Assembly (NCBI RefSeq): GCF_029714325.1
Contig: NZ_CP121666.1
Span: 4,340,001-4,404,000 of the forward strand
DNA: 64,000 nucleotides
Origin: Bradyrhizobium sp. CB1717
GTDB lineage: Bacteria > Pseudomonadota > Alphaproteobacteria > Rhizobiales > Xanthobacteraceae
Direction of reading: 5' to 3'
The notes under the pieces were generated by a model. The model saw only the letters and a program-made list of their open reading frames with translations, did no database searches and was not told the origin of the DNA. Positions 1 through 8,571 of this stretch are shown here, piece by piece (position 1 is the stretch's first letter; the number at the start of each line of letters is the position of its first letter). Made by a program: the position numbers and the translations under genes.

Positions 1-1046
1 TCATTGCCGGGCATGTAACCGGTATAGTTCACCATCAGCGTCTGACCGCTCGGGCCGGTGACGAACTTCACGTACTCCCACGCAGCCTTCTGCCGCTCGG
101 CGTCCTTGGCGAAGACCATGGCGACATTGCCGCCCGCCGGCAGCTTGCCCTCCGGCGCCGATAGCGGAAATGCGACGGTCTTGAAATCGAAGCGGTTGCC
201 GATCTGGCGGTCCGCCGCAGCGACGTAGGATGTGGAATCGACGAGGATGGCGATACTACCCGCGACGAACGCCTGACGCGCCTGGCTGATACCGAGATTG
301 GGCATTCCCGACTTGCCAAAAGATTCCAGGATCCTGAGGGCCCACATGCCGGCAGCATCATCGAAGGCAACCGTGCAGCCGTCGGCTTTCAATATACGTC
401 CGCCGCGGCTGGTGATGAGCGACTGGAGCAGCCAGTTTCCGGTCTGGTCCCATTGATAGTAGAATCCGGTCACGCCGGCTCCGGCGATTGCCTGGATTTT
501 CTGACCGACGGCGACAAGTTCGGGCCAGCTTCTGGGTAGATCGGCGGGGTCGAGGCCGGCCTTCTTCACGAGGTCGGCGTTCACGTACAGCACCGGGGTC
601 GAGACCGCGAAGGGGAGGCCATAGAGCTTTCCCTTCCAGCGGCCGAGCGTCGCGAGTGTGGGGTAGTAGCCAAGCTTGTCGAGGCCACCATCCGCCGCCA
701 CGAAGGCATCTACCGGCGCGCCGAGGCCGCGATCCACGAACAAGCCGATCTGATTGATGCCGTTGAAGGCGACATCCGGCAGGCGACCGGTGATCTGGTC
801 GCGTAGGATCTGCTGGGCCCCTTCTTCGTAACCGGCGACTGGATTGCGAAACTTCACCTTGATGTCGGGATGGGCCTCGGTGAAGCGCTTGGCCAGCTCC
901 TGCTGAAGAGCATTGAAGGTCCCTGGCGTGGTATAAAGGACGTCCAGCGTGATCTCCTCGGCATGGGCGGGGGTGACCGCGCAAGCGGCCAGCAACGCGG
1001 CACCGACAACTCTCAACACGCGGCGCGGCAGCAGTTTGTCGATCAT
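1..1046 (-). CDS. ABC transporter extracellular solute-binding protein (3' end cut by window)
   Basis: Periplasmic binding protein of a sugar-type (family 1, UgpB/MalE-like) ABC importer; it should capture the substrate and deliver it to the two permeases encoded next. The frame is open from ATG at 1046 to the left edge, giving about 348 residues with the C-terminus missing. A Sec signal peptide is visible at residues 1-29 (basic start, LLAACAVTPAHA before the mature part), followed by a typical family start (ITLDVLYTTPGTFNALQQEL) and an internal GLPFAVSTPVLYVNADLVKKAG stretch found in UgpB-like proteins. AAGGGAGA lies upstream as ribosome binding site. It is first of the importer genes by position but the last in the transcribed order, 15 nt after the permease stop. 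Substrate unknown; the linked phosphodiesterase suggests a phosphate ester. Confidence 0.9.
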   Translation of the reverse strand, partial: MIDKLLPRRVLRVVGAALLAACAVTPAHAEEITLDVLYTTPGTFNALQQELAKRFTEAHPDIKVKFRNPVAGYEEGAQQILRDQITGRLPDVAFNGINQIGLFVDRGLGAPVDAFVAADGGLDKLGYYPTLATLGRWKGKLYGLPFAVSTPVLYVNADLVKKAGLDPADLPRSWPELVAVGQKIQAIAGAGVTGFYYQWDQTGNWLLQSLITSRGGRILKADGCTVAFDDAAGMWALRILESFGKSGMPNLGISQARQAFVAGSIAILVDSTSYVAAADRQIGNRFDFKTVAFPLSAPEGKLPAGGNVAMVFAKDAERQKAAWEYVKFVTGPSGQTLMVNYTGYMPGN

Positions 1047-1061
1047 GACAATCTCCCTTGG

Positions 1062-1904
1062 TCACTTCATGGCGGTGGTTGCCAACCCGTCGATGAAACG
1101 GCGCTGGGCGAGAAGGAAGGCGAGCAGCAGCGGAGCGACGATGATCGTGGCGCCGGCCATCAGCGGCCCGAGGAATTGACCGGCCTCGTCATCGCGGAAC
1201 AGGAGAATGCCGAGCGCCGGCGTCGAGATGTCCTCCGTCCGGACCGCGATGAGTGGCCAGAACAGGTCGTTCCAGTGGGCGACGACCGAGAACACCCCGA
1301 AAGCGGCAAGCGCCGGCGCGCTCATCGGCATCATGATGCGCCAGATGATCTCGAATTCGCCAAGCCCATCGAGACGGGCGGCGTGGATGATCTCGTCCGG
1401 GATGGATCGGAAGAACTGGCGCAGCAGGAAGATGCCGAAGGCCGAGATGATCCACGGAAGAATGAGAGCCGCATAAGTGTCGAGCAGCCCGAAGACATAG
1501 AGCAGGACAAAGTGGGGGATGGCCAGCGCCTGAGGCGGCAAGAGAAGCCCCACCAGCACAGCGGAAAACAGCGTGTCGCGGCCGCGGAAGCGCAGCTTGG
1601 CGAGCGCATAGGCACATGGCACACAAACCACGAGCTGAAGCACGAAGATCGTCGCGCAGACGAACACGCCATTGAGCAGGAAACGGAGCATCGGCGCCGC
1701 CGTCAGCGCAACGCGATAATTCTCGATCCCCTGGAAGGTCTTCGGCCAGAGATGGAAGTCGGGTTGAAAGATCTCGTCGGGCGGTTTCAGCGACAAGCTG
1801 ATCATCCACACGAAAGGCAGCAGCGCGAAGGTTGCGGAAACGACCAGCAAGGCATGGCGCGCGATGCGTCCTGCAAGCTGGTATCCGGGACGGTGCGCGC
1901 TCAT
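1062..1904 (-). CDS. carbohydrate ABC transporter permease (MalG/UgpE type)
   Basis: Inner-membrane permease of the importer, 280 residues, the usual MalG/UgpE length. Several hydrophobic helices are visible, starting near residue 14 (HALLVVSATFALLPFVWMIS). The EAA cytoplasmic loop, which docks on the ATPase, reads IHAARLDGLGEFEIIWRIMM around residue 175. The ATG overlaps the TGA of the other permease by 4 nt (ATGA), so the two are translationally coupled. It works with the partner permease at 1901-2830 and the ATPase at 2827-3945. Confidence 0.95.
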   Translation of the reverse strand: MSAHRPGYQLAGRIARHALLVVSATFALLPFVWMISLSLKPPDEIFQPDFHLWPKTFQGIENYRVALTAAPMLRFLLNGVFVCATIFVLQLVVCVPCAYALAKLRFRGRDTLFSAVLVGLLLPPQALAIPHFVLLYVFGLLDTYAALILPWIISAFGIFLLRQFFRSIPDEIIHAARLDGLGEFEIIWRIMMPMSAPALAAFGVFSVVAHWNDLFWPLIAVRTEDISTPALGILLFRDDEAGQFLGPLMAGATIIVAPLLLAFLLAQRRFIDGLATTAMK

Positions 1905-2830
1905 GAATAGTGCACTCGGCGCTCGATGAACCGCGCCTGTGCGAGCGTGAGGGCGATCACGATGGCAAGGTAAACGACTGTGAGAGCCGCTCCGTAGCCC
2001 GTGCGCAGATAGTCGAAGCTTTCGGAATAGAGCCGATTCAAAAGAACTTCCGAGGCGTAGTTCGGGCCGCCCTGGGTGAGCACGCGCACACTATCGAACA
2101 CCTCGAAGGCACGGCTTGCGGAGAGGATGATGACGAACATGGTGACCGGCCCCAACATGGGGAGAGTGACAATGCGCAGCCGATCAACGAGGCCGTCCGC
2201 GCCGTCGACTGCGGCGGCGTCGTAGAGCTGCTGAGGCACCGCCTTCAGGCCGGAGACGAACAGCACCATGGCGAAGCCGAAACCCTGCCAAATGCCGATG
2301 AGGGCGAGGGCGAGGAGCGCGGTGCGCTCGTCCCGCAGCCAATTGACCCCGGTCACGCCGAACGCGGCGAGCGCCCGGTTGACGAGGCCGATGCTGGGAT
2401 GGAGCATGGTGCCCCACACAACAGCCATGGCCGACATGGTGGACATGACCGGCAGGAAGTGCGCCGCGCCATAGAAGCCGCGCAGGCCAGGGCTCGCCTC
2501 GATGAGCAGAGCTGCGGCAAGGCCAAGTCCCACCGTTCCGGGCACGACGATCGCCACATAGAGACACGTGTTGATCAGGGCCTTCCAAAACGGAGGGTCC
2601 GCCCACAACGCAGCAAAATTCTCGGTACCGATGAAACGGAACGTCGTGGCACCCAGTTGCCAGTCGGTGAACGAGAACAGGATCACTGCCGCAGCGGGGC
2701 CAAAGAGCAGGCAGATGAGCAGGATCGACGCCGGGGAGACTGCAAGCCAGCCAATAGCGGCCTCCTGAGTGCGATGCCGACGACGGACAACCGCGCGGAT
2801 GGGGGTTTGGATTGGAGGTGTCAGGCTCAT
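1901..2830 (-). CDS. carbohydrate ABC transporter permease (MalF/UgpA type)
   Basis: Second inner-membrane permease, 309 residues from the chosen start. It has about six hydrophobic segments and an EAA-type loop (LYDAAAVDGADGLVDRLRIV). An in-frame ATG exists 30 nt upstream, but the start at 2830 forms a 4-nt ATGA overlap with the stop of the ATPase gene, matching the coupling seen at the next junction, so it is preferred. Part of one operon with the phosphodiesterase, ATPase, second permease and binding protein. Confidence 0.95.
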   Translation of the reverse strand: MSLTPPIQTPIRAVVRRRHRTQEAAIGWLAVSPASILLICLLFGPAAAVILFSFTDWQLGATTFRFIGTENFAALWADPPFWKALINTCLYVAIVVPGTVGLGLAAALLIEASPGLRGFYGAAHFLPVMSTMSAMAVVWGTMLHPSIGLVNRALAAFGVTGVNWLRDERTALLALALIGIWQGFGFAMVLFVSGLKAVPQQLYDAAAVDGADGLVDRLRIVTLPMLGPVTMFVIILSASRAFEVFDSVRVLTQGGPNYASEVLLNRLYSESFDYLRTGYGAALTVVYLAIVIALTLAQARFIERRVHYS

Positions 2831-3945
2831 GCTGCCGCCACCCGCTCGATAACGCCGCAACGCCTGCCGGCCTCGTCGAACTGCATCAGCCGCGCGGCGT
2901 CGATCCTGAGCCCGACCGTGCAGCCGAGCGAAAAGCGCCGTTCGTCGGGCGCGGTGCGGACCACGACGGTTTCCGGGCCGTCGCGCAGCGCGACATGCAC
3001 GAAGATGTCGGAACCGAGATTTTCAAGATTCGTCACAGTGCCGTTGGGCAGCTCATCGGCCGGCGCGGTCAGGACCGCCGCTTCGGGACGAAATGCGAGA
3101 CGCCTGGTCTGGGGCGCGAGCGCTGCCGACAGAACTGATCGATTGTCCGTCCAGTGAGCGCGCGTGACGATGTTGATCTTCGGGCTGCCGATCATCTCGG
3201 CCACTCTGAGATCCTGGGGGTCGCGATAGAGTTCTTCCGGAGGGCCGACCTGGAGCAGCTCGCCGGCCATCATCACGGCGACGCGGTTCGCCATCGTCAT
3301 GGCCTCCGACTGGTCGTGCGTGACATAGACGAAGGTCACGCCGAGGCGGCGGTGAAGCGAGGTGATTTCCGTCCGCATCTGCACACGGAGCCTGGCATCG
3401 AGATTGGATAGCGGCTCGTCCATCAGGAAGACGGTGGGGCGCCGCACCATCGCTCGCCCGAGGGCGACCCGCTGGCGTTGCCCGCCGGAAAGCTGGCCTG
3501 GCTTGCGGTGGAGCAGATGAGCGACGTCGAGCATGACGGCGGCCTGCTCCACCTCCACGCGAATGCTCCGTTCGATGCCGGCGCGGCCGGGCACGAGCAG
3601 GCCGATCAGCGGCAGGCGCTGTACGAAAGAGAGCTGCCGCGTGCGCAATGGCAGCGCGATGTTGTCGAATACGCTGAGATGGGGATAGAGCGCATACGAC
3701 TGGAACACCATCGCGACATCCCGGTCCTTTGGACGAGCTCCGTCCACGGGTCGGCCGCCCACGCTCACCTCGCCGGCGTCTTGATCCTCGAGCCCCGCGA
3801 TGATCCGAAGTAAGGTCGATTTGCCGCAGCCAGACGGTCCCACCAGGGTCAGGAATTCCCCGTCTTTGATTTTCAGGGAGACGCCCTTCAGGACCGGTGT
3901 CTCGCCATAGCGCTTCTCGATGCCGCGCAGCTCGATCTCAGCCAC
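2827..3945 (-). CDS. ABC transporter ATP-binding protein (UgpC/MsmK type)
   Basis: ATPase that powers the importer, 372 residues, normal for the MalK/UgpC group. Walker A GPSGCGKST is at residues 36-44, the signature LSGGQRQRVALGRAMVRRP and Walker B VFLMDEPLSNLDA follow, and the H-loop is in YVTHDQSEA. A C-terminal regulatory/TOBE part (from about residue 240) is present, as in ugp- and mal-type importers. The start is GTG at 3945 and the first codons overlap the end of the phosphodiesterase gene by 8 nt. Such ATPases can be shared between importers, but the tight overlaps argue this one is dedicated. Confidence 0.96.
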   Translation of the reverse strand: MAEIELRGIEKRYGETPVLKGVSLKIKDGEFLTLVGPSGCGKSTLLRIIAGLEDQDAGEVSVGGRPVDGARPKDRDVAMVFQSYALYPHLSVFDNIALPLRTRQLSFVQRLPLIGLLVPGRAGIERSIRVEVEQAAVMLDVAHLLHRKPGQLSGGQRQRVALGRAMVRRPTVFLMDEPLSNLDARLRVQMRTEITSLHRRLGVTFVYVTHDQSEAMTMANRVAVMMAGELLQVGPPEELYRDPQDLRVAEMIGSPKINIVTRAHWTDNRSVLSAALAPQTRRLAFRPEAAVLTAPADELPNGTVTNLENLGSDIFVHVALRDGPETVVVRTAPDERRFSLGCTVGLRIDAARLMQFDEAGRRCGVIERVAAA

Positions 3946-5212
3946 GGCTGCCTCGCTGGAGCGCGTTGCCGTCCGTGCCGGCGTCGGGCAGACCTAGATG
4001 AGCAAGAATAGTAGACGCGATGTCGATGACCGAGCTTGCCTCGGAGCGGACCGCTCCGGCCGAGAAGCCCGGACCTGAGATCATGAGGAAGGGAGACTGC
4101 TCCGCAGCGCCGAGCCCACCGTGCTGACCTGCGCCGATGACGTCTTCCTTGCCTTCGGAACGCTTGGCAGCAAAGCTTGTCCCAACAACGCCGAAACCAT
4201 TGGGAGCCTCGGTCGCGCGCATGGCGACGGCGCAGGCGAGCCCGTTATCGGTGGATTGGCCAACACGATGCAGCTCGGCCCTGGGCAGGACGGCGCCGGT
4301 CCAGTCCTTGCCGGTCAGAAAGCTGGTGATTGTCGCCTCGCGGCCAGCAGCGTCAGGGTGAAGATAGATAAGTGCCGAAGTGCCGTTGGAGGCGACCACC
4401 ACGTCGTCGGAATCGAGACTTTGCTTGAGGCCCGCGGCGACCAGCTCAGCCTCGATGTGGATGACGCCGCTCACTACCTGATGGCCGTGGTCGGATCCAA
4501 GCAGGAAGAGCACATCATCGCCGTCGGGCAGGTGCGCCACTGCATCCATGACGCGTTTCGCGTTCAGATCGGCTTCCTTCAGGACGGTGAGATGTTCGGG
4601 TGAGCCCAGCGGCAGTGCGTGCTGCGATGCGTCGGGTTCGCCCAGCCACATCAGAGCGAATGCGGGAGGCCCCGCGGCCAGCACCGCCTCCGCAATGAAG
4701 CGTTCGGTCATGGCCCGATCGCCGGCCACGTCCAGGGTCACGCGAAGCTGTTCGGCTTCGGGCAAGGGAATGCGGCCTCGCCCAAACGAGCCGGCGCGAT
4801 GATAGATGCGTCCGTGGCCGTCGGGATCGTGAGCATAGGCCGCTCCCGGAGACACGTTGCTGTAGATCACTGCGCCACCATGCTCACGCAGGCGCTCGGC
4901 AAGCGTCGGAACGGCAAGGCTGCGTCCGGTGATCCGCCTCTTGTGCTGGAGAAAATCCGGCCGACCTGCGTCGTGACGCACAAGACGGTCGTCCTCAACG
5001 AGGACCATGGTGTTGCCCTGGAGACCGTGGCGAGCCGGCAGGCAGCCGGTGGCAAGACTTGCCGAAACCACGCGCGTGCATGAAGGAAAGACTGTGCTGT
5101 GGGCCGAGAATTGCTCGGCGCGTGCCGCGAACGCGGCCAGATGCGGCGTGGTCTCGGGGGCGACGAAGTCGCGGCGCAGGCCGTCAAGGACAACGAGGAT
5201 GGCGCGGCGCAT
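3938..5212 (-). CDS. alkaline-phosphatase-superfamily phosphodiesterase/phosphonate hydrolase-like protein
   Basis: Probable metal-dependent hydrolase of the nucleotide pyrophosphatase/phosphonoacetate hydrolase branch, 424 residues. Expected metal-site elements are in order: D10 in VVLDGLRRD, nucleophile-like T46 in PSCTRVVSAS, a D..H pair in EPDASQHA, SDHGH near residue 255, and a late histidine in GQHGG. No signal peptide, so it should act in the cytoplasm on imported substrate. The start at ATG 5212 fits the domain edge; an in-frame ATG at 5302 would add 30 low-homology-looking residues and cannot be excluded. Because it heads the ABC importer operon, the inference is that the imported compound is a phosphodiester or phosphonate cleaved on entry. 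The exact substrate is not readable. Confidence 0.85.
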   Translation of the reverse strand: MRRAILVVLDGLRRDFVAPETTPHLAAFAARAEQFSAHSTVFPSCTRVVSASLATGCLPARHGLQGNTMVLVEDDRLVRHDAGRPDFLQHKRRITGRSLAVPTLAERLREHGGAVIYSNVSPGAAYAHDPDGHGRIYHRAGSFGRGRIPLPEAEQLRVTLDVAGDRAMTERFIAEAVLAAGPPAFALMWLGEPDASQHALPLGSPEHLTVLKEADLNAKRVMDAVAHLPDGDDVLFLLGSDHGHQVVSGVIHIEAELVAAGLKQSLDSDDVVVASNGTSALIYLHPDAAGREATITSFLTGKDWTGAVLPRAELHRVGQSTDNGLACAVAMRATEAPNGFGVVGTSFAAKRSEGKEDVIGAGQHGGLGAAEQSPFLMISGPGFSAGAVRSEASSVIDIASTILAHLGLPDAGTDGNALQRGSRG

Positions 5213-5446
5213 GTTCACGCGTCCACGTCGTTGAGCGGCACGAGGGGACGCGTGCGCTGCCGCCATGTCGGCCAGCCGGTGCGACCACTCTTCAGCCGAC
5301 ATTTCGCCGTTTCCGGACGCCCAAGCCGTCGGCCGGATTTCCGGCCTGTGTTGTCGGAAGGCCGGGTCAGTTCACCACGCTGCATGTCGTTCCATCGTGC
5401 CTGAGAGGAGGGCTTCTCTTGGACTCCTAACGACGACGGGCGACGC

Positions 5447-5473
5447 TTTTGTGACAATGCGGGTACATTTGTG
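5447..5473. promoter_or_regulatory. candidate SorC-family operator, TTTGTG direct repeats
   Basis: The divergent spacer between the importer operon and the SorC regulator contains TTTTGTG (5447-5453) and ATTTGTG (5467-5473), spaced 20 bp start to start, about two helical turns. It lies just upstream of the regulator start. Operator function is inferred from position only. Confidence 0.25.
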
Positions 5474-5492
5474 CCGTGCGCGGAATTGCGAT

Positions 5493-6485
5493 ATGGATCG
5501 CGCAACAGGGAGCCTGGACGTGCTGGACCGAGCGAACAAACAGGAAAGCGAGAACGCCGCGGAGTTTGCGCTCATGGCGCGGGTCTGCTGGCACTACTTC
5601 AAGGAGGGACAAACCCAGGATGCGATCGCCCAGCACCTTCAGGTGACCCGCAAGCGTGTGAACCGACTTCTCGCCGAGGCGCGGGACACGGGGTTCGTGC
5701 AGATCACCATCAACAGTGCGGTGAGCGCTTTTGGGGCGCTCGAAAGCGGCCTGGTGGGGAAATTTGGCTTGCGTCGCGCGATCGTCGTGCCATCGCCAAT
5801 CGACGGAGGAGATGCCCGGCCCATCGTGGGCGCAGCGGCCGGCCACTATGTGTCCGAGCATTTGCCGGAGCCGGGCACCCTCGGCATCAATTGGGGCGGC
5901 ACCATCAATGCGGCGGCGCAAAATCTGCGGCGGCGGCCTGGCGGCGGCAATCGCGTCGTACTCTTGTGCGGCGGGCTCGCAGAGAGCACCCGCATCAACC
6001 CCTACGACAATGCTGCAATGGTGGCGCGGGCTCTGGATGCGGTGTGCTACTACGTGACCGCGCCGATGTTCGCCGACACCGCCTCGCTCAGGGATGCGTT
6101 CGTTGCCAGCGAGCCGGTGCAGACTGTGCTGGCAATGGTTCCCCATCTCGACATGGCGCTGCTCGCAGCCGTCGATTTGTCCGAGACCTCGAAAGCGCTG
6201 GAGTACGGCCTCATTGATCAAAATGTTTGGCGATCGCTTCTGGATGCGGGTGCGGTCGGCGACATTTGCGGACACTATCTCGATGCGGAGGGCCGATTGA
6301 TCGGCCATGATCTGGCAGCGCGCGTCGTCAATCCTCCGCTCAAAGAACTTCTCAAAATCCCTCAGATCGTGCTGGCGGCCGGCGGCCTCCAGAAGCTCGC
6401 CATCATCCGCGCCGGAATCCGTGCCAAGCTCTGTCACGTTCTGATCACCGACGAGCAAGTCGCTCGAGCGCTGCTCGAAACATAA
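5493..6485 (+). CDS. SorC/DeoR-type sugar-binding transcriptional regulator
   Basis: 330-residue regulator of the SorC family (HTH plus phosphosugar-binding domain with an isomerase-like fold). The N-terminal HTH reads ARVCWHYFKEGQTQDAIAQHL then LQVTRKRVNRLLAEARDTG, and the effector domain follows from about residue 75 (LRRAIVVPSP, GINWGGTI, LCGGLAE, YVTAPMFADT). The family normally binds a phosphorylated sugar or related metabolite and controls the neighbouring uptake operon, so it likely regulates the divergent ABC importer/phosphodiesterase operon. Start at ATG 5493 is preferred because a GGA lies 8 nt upstream; ATG 5457 is an alternative without a visible site. Confidence 0.9.
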   Translation: MDRATGSLDVLDRANKQESENAAEFALMARVCWHYFKEGQTQDAIAQHLQVTRKRVNRLLAEARDTGFVQITINSAVSAFGALESGLVGKFGLRRAIVVPSPIDGGDARPIVGAAAGHYVSEHLPEPGTLGINWGGTINAAAQNLRRRPGGGNRVVLLCGGLAESTRINPYDNAAMVARALDAVCYYVTAPMFADTASLRDAFVASEPVQTVLAMVPHLDMALLAAVDLSETSKALEYGLIDQNVWRSLLDAGAVGDICGHYLDAEGRLIGHDLAARVVNPPLKELLKIPQIVLAAGGLQKLAIIRAGIRAKLCHVLITDEQVARALLET

Positions 6486-6540
6486 TGCTGGCTCGCAGGT
6501 CAGTTTTTCATTTCGACCACCTTCATATCCGTGCGACGCC

Positions 6541-6834
6541 CTAACAGAGCGGCTGCCACATCTCGATATCGCGATCACGTGCGAGCAATGTGGGAAGCGC
6601 CTCATGCCAGGCGTCTCGATAGGGTCGCTTGATCTGGACGTTCACGACCTCGTCATGGCTCTCCCAGGTCTCGTAGAGCATGAAGCGATTTTCGGACGCC
6701 GGATCGCGATGCAGGACCGCCTGATGAAACGTCGGCTCGTGTCTCATCGCGTCGAGCACCGCCCCGAGCAGTCGCAGAAAATTCGTGCGCTGCTCGGGAA
6801 CGACGTCAAATTTGATGACATAGGTGACGGGCAT
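6541..6834 (-). CDS. antibiotic biosynthesis monooxygenase (ABM) domain protein, putative quinol monooxygenase
   Basis: 97-residue single-domain ABM protein of the dimeric alpha/beta ferredoxin-like type (YgiN-like). Diagnostic stretches are YVIKFDVVPEQRTNFLRLL and RFMLYETWESHDEV, ending in the usual Trp-containing C-terminus. Start ATG 6834 is set by GAGGAGAAG nine nt upstream; upstream in-frame sequence lacks homology features. Members act on quinones or polyketides or degrade small metabolites; substrate unknown here. It stands alone, convergent with the SorC gene. Confidence 0.85.
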   Translation of the reverse strand: MPVTYVIKFDVVPEQRTNFLRLLGAVLDAMRHEPTFHQAVLHRDPASENRFMLYETWESHDEVVNVQIKRPYRDAWHEALPTLLARDRDIEMWQPLC

Positions 6835-6994
6835 GGTGCTTCTCCTCGGCTGTGTTCGGCGGCGACGGACCGGCGTATCGGGCCTGCCCGGGAAGAGTGC
6901 TTCATGCGACCGCGCTCGGTCGATTACCTCGCAGGTCAAGAACACGCTGACATGCGGCGCGAATTGACCTCGGACGAAGTTACGGCGGACGTAG

Positions 6995-7291
6995 GTGATG
7001 ATCGCGGCCCGCAGCCCGGTTCATCACGCGCTTGGAACCGCGAGCCGCACCTCAAGGTCCTGCCTCGGCACGGCGATGAACCATTGCCTCGAGACCGGCG
7101 GCAAGCACGTCGAGCCCAACCATTTCCGCCTGATGATGGCCTGCGCCGAAATGTGCCGGACGGCCGCGCATTTCATGCTGATCAACACGCCGCATCACCG
7201 GCATACTTGCGGCGAATGCGCCGAGATCTGCAGCGAATGCGTCGCGATGTGCCGCTCCTGCGCCCAATCCTGCCGCGCGATGGCAGCCTGA
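6995..7291 (+). CDS. truncated DUF326 / Csp-like Cys-rich four-helix-bundle protein
   Basis: The segment CLGTAMNHCLETGGKH through CRTAAHFMLINTPHHRH and CGECAEICSECVAMCRSCAQ matches the DUF326 family, related to the copper storage proteins that bind Cu(I) inside a Cys-lined four-helix bundle. Compared with the usual form, helix 1 is not recognisable (residues 1-22 are Arg/Ser-rich with no CxxC pattern) and about 12-14 residues between the last two Cys clusters are absent. No convincing ribosome site precedes the ATG pair at 6995/6998. It may be a decaying gene or a shortened variant. Confidence 0.55.
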   Translation: MMIAARSPVHHALGTASRTSRSCLGTAMNHCLETGGKHVEPNHFRLMMACAEMCRTAAHFMLINTPHHRHTCGECAEICSECVAMCRSCAQSCRAMAA

Positions 7292-7301
7292 GGCGATGCC
7301 C

Positions 7302-7490
7302 ATGCTGGAAGAGAAGCTCACGGAAGCCATCATCGGCGAACTGGAACGCCAGGCGGCTGACCGGCCGCAAGCGCTGAAGCTCCAGGGCGCGAGCGAGGCG
7401 AACCGCTCGGAAGAGCTGGTCGTCAACGGCAAGATCGATCTTGCCGCTTTGGTCATGGTGATCGCGGGATCAGTCGCGGGCGGACCCTAG
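7302..7490 (+). CDS. small conserved-looking hypothetical protein (62 aa)
   Basis: No family recognised. The protein starts MLEEKLTEAIIGELERQ, is charged and helical at the front, and ends in a short hydrophobic stretch (LAALVMVIAGSVAGG). TGAGGCGA upstream gives a well-spaced ribosome site for ATG 7302, better than for the in-frame ATG at 7296. It begins 10 nt after the DUF326 stop, so the two may be cotranscribed. Confidence 0.55.
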   Translation: MLEEKLTEAIIGELERQAADRPQALKLQGASEANRSEELVVNGKIDLAALVMVIAGSVAGGP

Positions 7491-7506
7491 CTCGCGCGGT
7501 CGGCCG

Positions 7507-7530
7507 CCCTCAGCCGTATTCCTCGCCGAT
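7507..7530. repeat. 24-bp direct repeat, left copy (remnant of a gene 3' end)
   Basis: Identical over 24 bp to 10607-10630, which is the 3' end of the 85-residue gene at 10610-10867 (complement reads IGEEYG-stop). Here no gene body precedes it, so it is a remnant or a duplicated target. It marks the left side of the block holding the GlxA-type regulator, the isonitrile hydratase and the frameshifted binding protein. Confidence 0.7.
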
Positions 7531-7540
7531 TCGCTTGCCG

Positions 7541-8479
7541 TCACGCGCTCCGTGCTGAGCGCCGCAGTGACTGCGGCGGGTGGCCGAAGGCCCGGATGAA
7601 GGCGCGGCGCATCCGCTCGGGATCGCGAAAGCCGGTGGATTGCGCGACGCGCTCGATCGCCTCGCCGGAGGACTGCACCCGCTCGCGCGCCACCTCGACC
7701 CGCAGGCGCTCGACGGCCTTGGTCGGCGTCGATCCGGTTTCGGCGATGAAGGAGCGCACGAAATGCCGCGCGCTCAATCCCGCGCGCTCCGCAAGCGCAT
7801 CGACGGTGAGCTGCGCGTCGAGATTTTCCCGCACCCAGGACAGCAGGCTGGCGAAGCGGCCGTTCGGCGTCTTGAGTTCGAGCAAGGTCGAGAACTGTGA
7901 CTGCCCGCCGCCGCGGCGCTGATAGAGCACGAGCTGTCGCGCGGCGGCTTGCGAGATGTCCTCGCCGTGATCCTCGGCGATCATGGCGAGTGCGAGATCA
8001 ATTCCGGCGGTGATGCCCGCCGACGTCCACACATGACCGTCGCGGGTGAAGATCTGGTCCGGCTCGAGCCGGATCTTCGGGTAGCGTCCGGTGAAGTCGC
8101 GCGTGCAGGACCAGTGCGTGGTTGCACAGCGGCCGTCCAGCAGTCCTGCTTCGGCGAGCAGATAGGCGCCGGAGCAGACGCTGGCCATGCGCACCCCACG
8201 CCGCGCCAGTCTCTGGATGAAGGCGATCGTCGTCTTGCAGCGCGCCGCGGCCTCAACGCCTTCGCCGCCTGCGACGAACAGCGTCGTGACCCCGCTGGCC
8301 GATCGCAGGCTGTGCGCCAGCATCTCGGTGCCCGACGAGCTGCGCACCGCGCCGGCCTTGGCCGCGACCGTGATCACGCGCGGTGCATGCGGCACATGGC
8401 GTCTTGCGATCTCGAACACCGAGATCGGACCCGCCGCGTCCAGCAACTGGAATTCGGGAAAGATCAGGAAGCCGATCAT
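7541..8479 (-). CDS. GlxA-family transcriptional regulator (DJ-1/PfpI domain + AraC-type HTH)
   Basis: 312-residue regulator. Residues 1-165 form a DJ-1/PfpI (class I glutamine amidotransferase-like) domain with VCSGAYLLAEAGLLDGR at the nucleophile elbow and TSAGITAGIDLALAMI. The C-terminal 100 residues are an AraC-type double HTH (LTVDALAERAGLSARHFVRSF and IERVAQSTGFRDPERMRRAF). Start ATG 8479 begins directly at the domain edge (MIGFLIFPEFQLLDAAGP); an upstream in-frame ATG at 8551 exists. Its sensor domain is paralogous to the enzyme it faces, the isonitrile hydratase at 8572, so it is the obvious candidate regulator of that gene. Confidence 0.92.
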   Translation of the reverse strand: MIGFLIFPEFQLLDAAGPISVFEIARRHVPHAPRVITVAAKAGAVRSSSGTEMLAHSLRSASGVTTLFVAGGEGVEAAARCKTTIAFIQRLARRGVRMASVCSGAYLLAEAGLLDGRCATTHWSCTRDFTGRYPKIRLEPDQIFTRDGHVWTSAGITAGIDLALAMIAEDHGEDISQAAARQLVLYQRRGGGQSQFSTLLELKTPNGRFASLLSWVRENLDAQLTVDALAERAGLSARHFVRSFIAETGSTPTKAVERLRVEVARERVQSSGEAIERVAQSTGFRDPERMRRAFIRAFGHPPQSLRRSARSA

Positions 8480-8571
8480 GGACGCGTCCAAAAATGAGGG
8501 AATTACGCCGTTTCCGATCTCAAGGCCAACATGGCAGGCTGCCATCGTCAAGCGCGATGTCGAGGTTGGTC

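Noticed and set aside
870..1910. 346-codon open frame on + strand over the permease gene
   Set aside because: Antisense shadow of the ABC permease; composition is Arg/Glu/Gln-rich with no domain.
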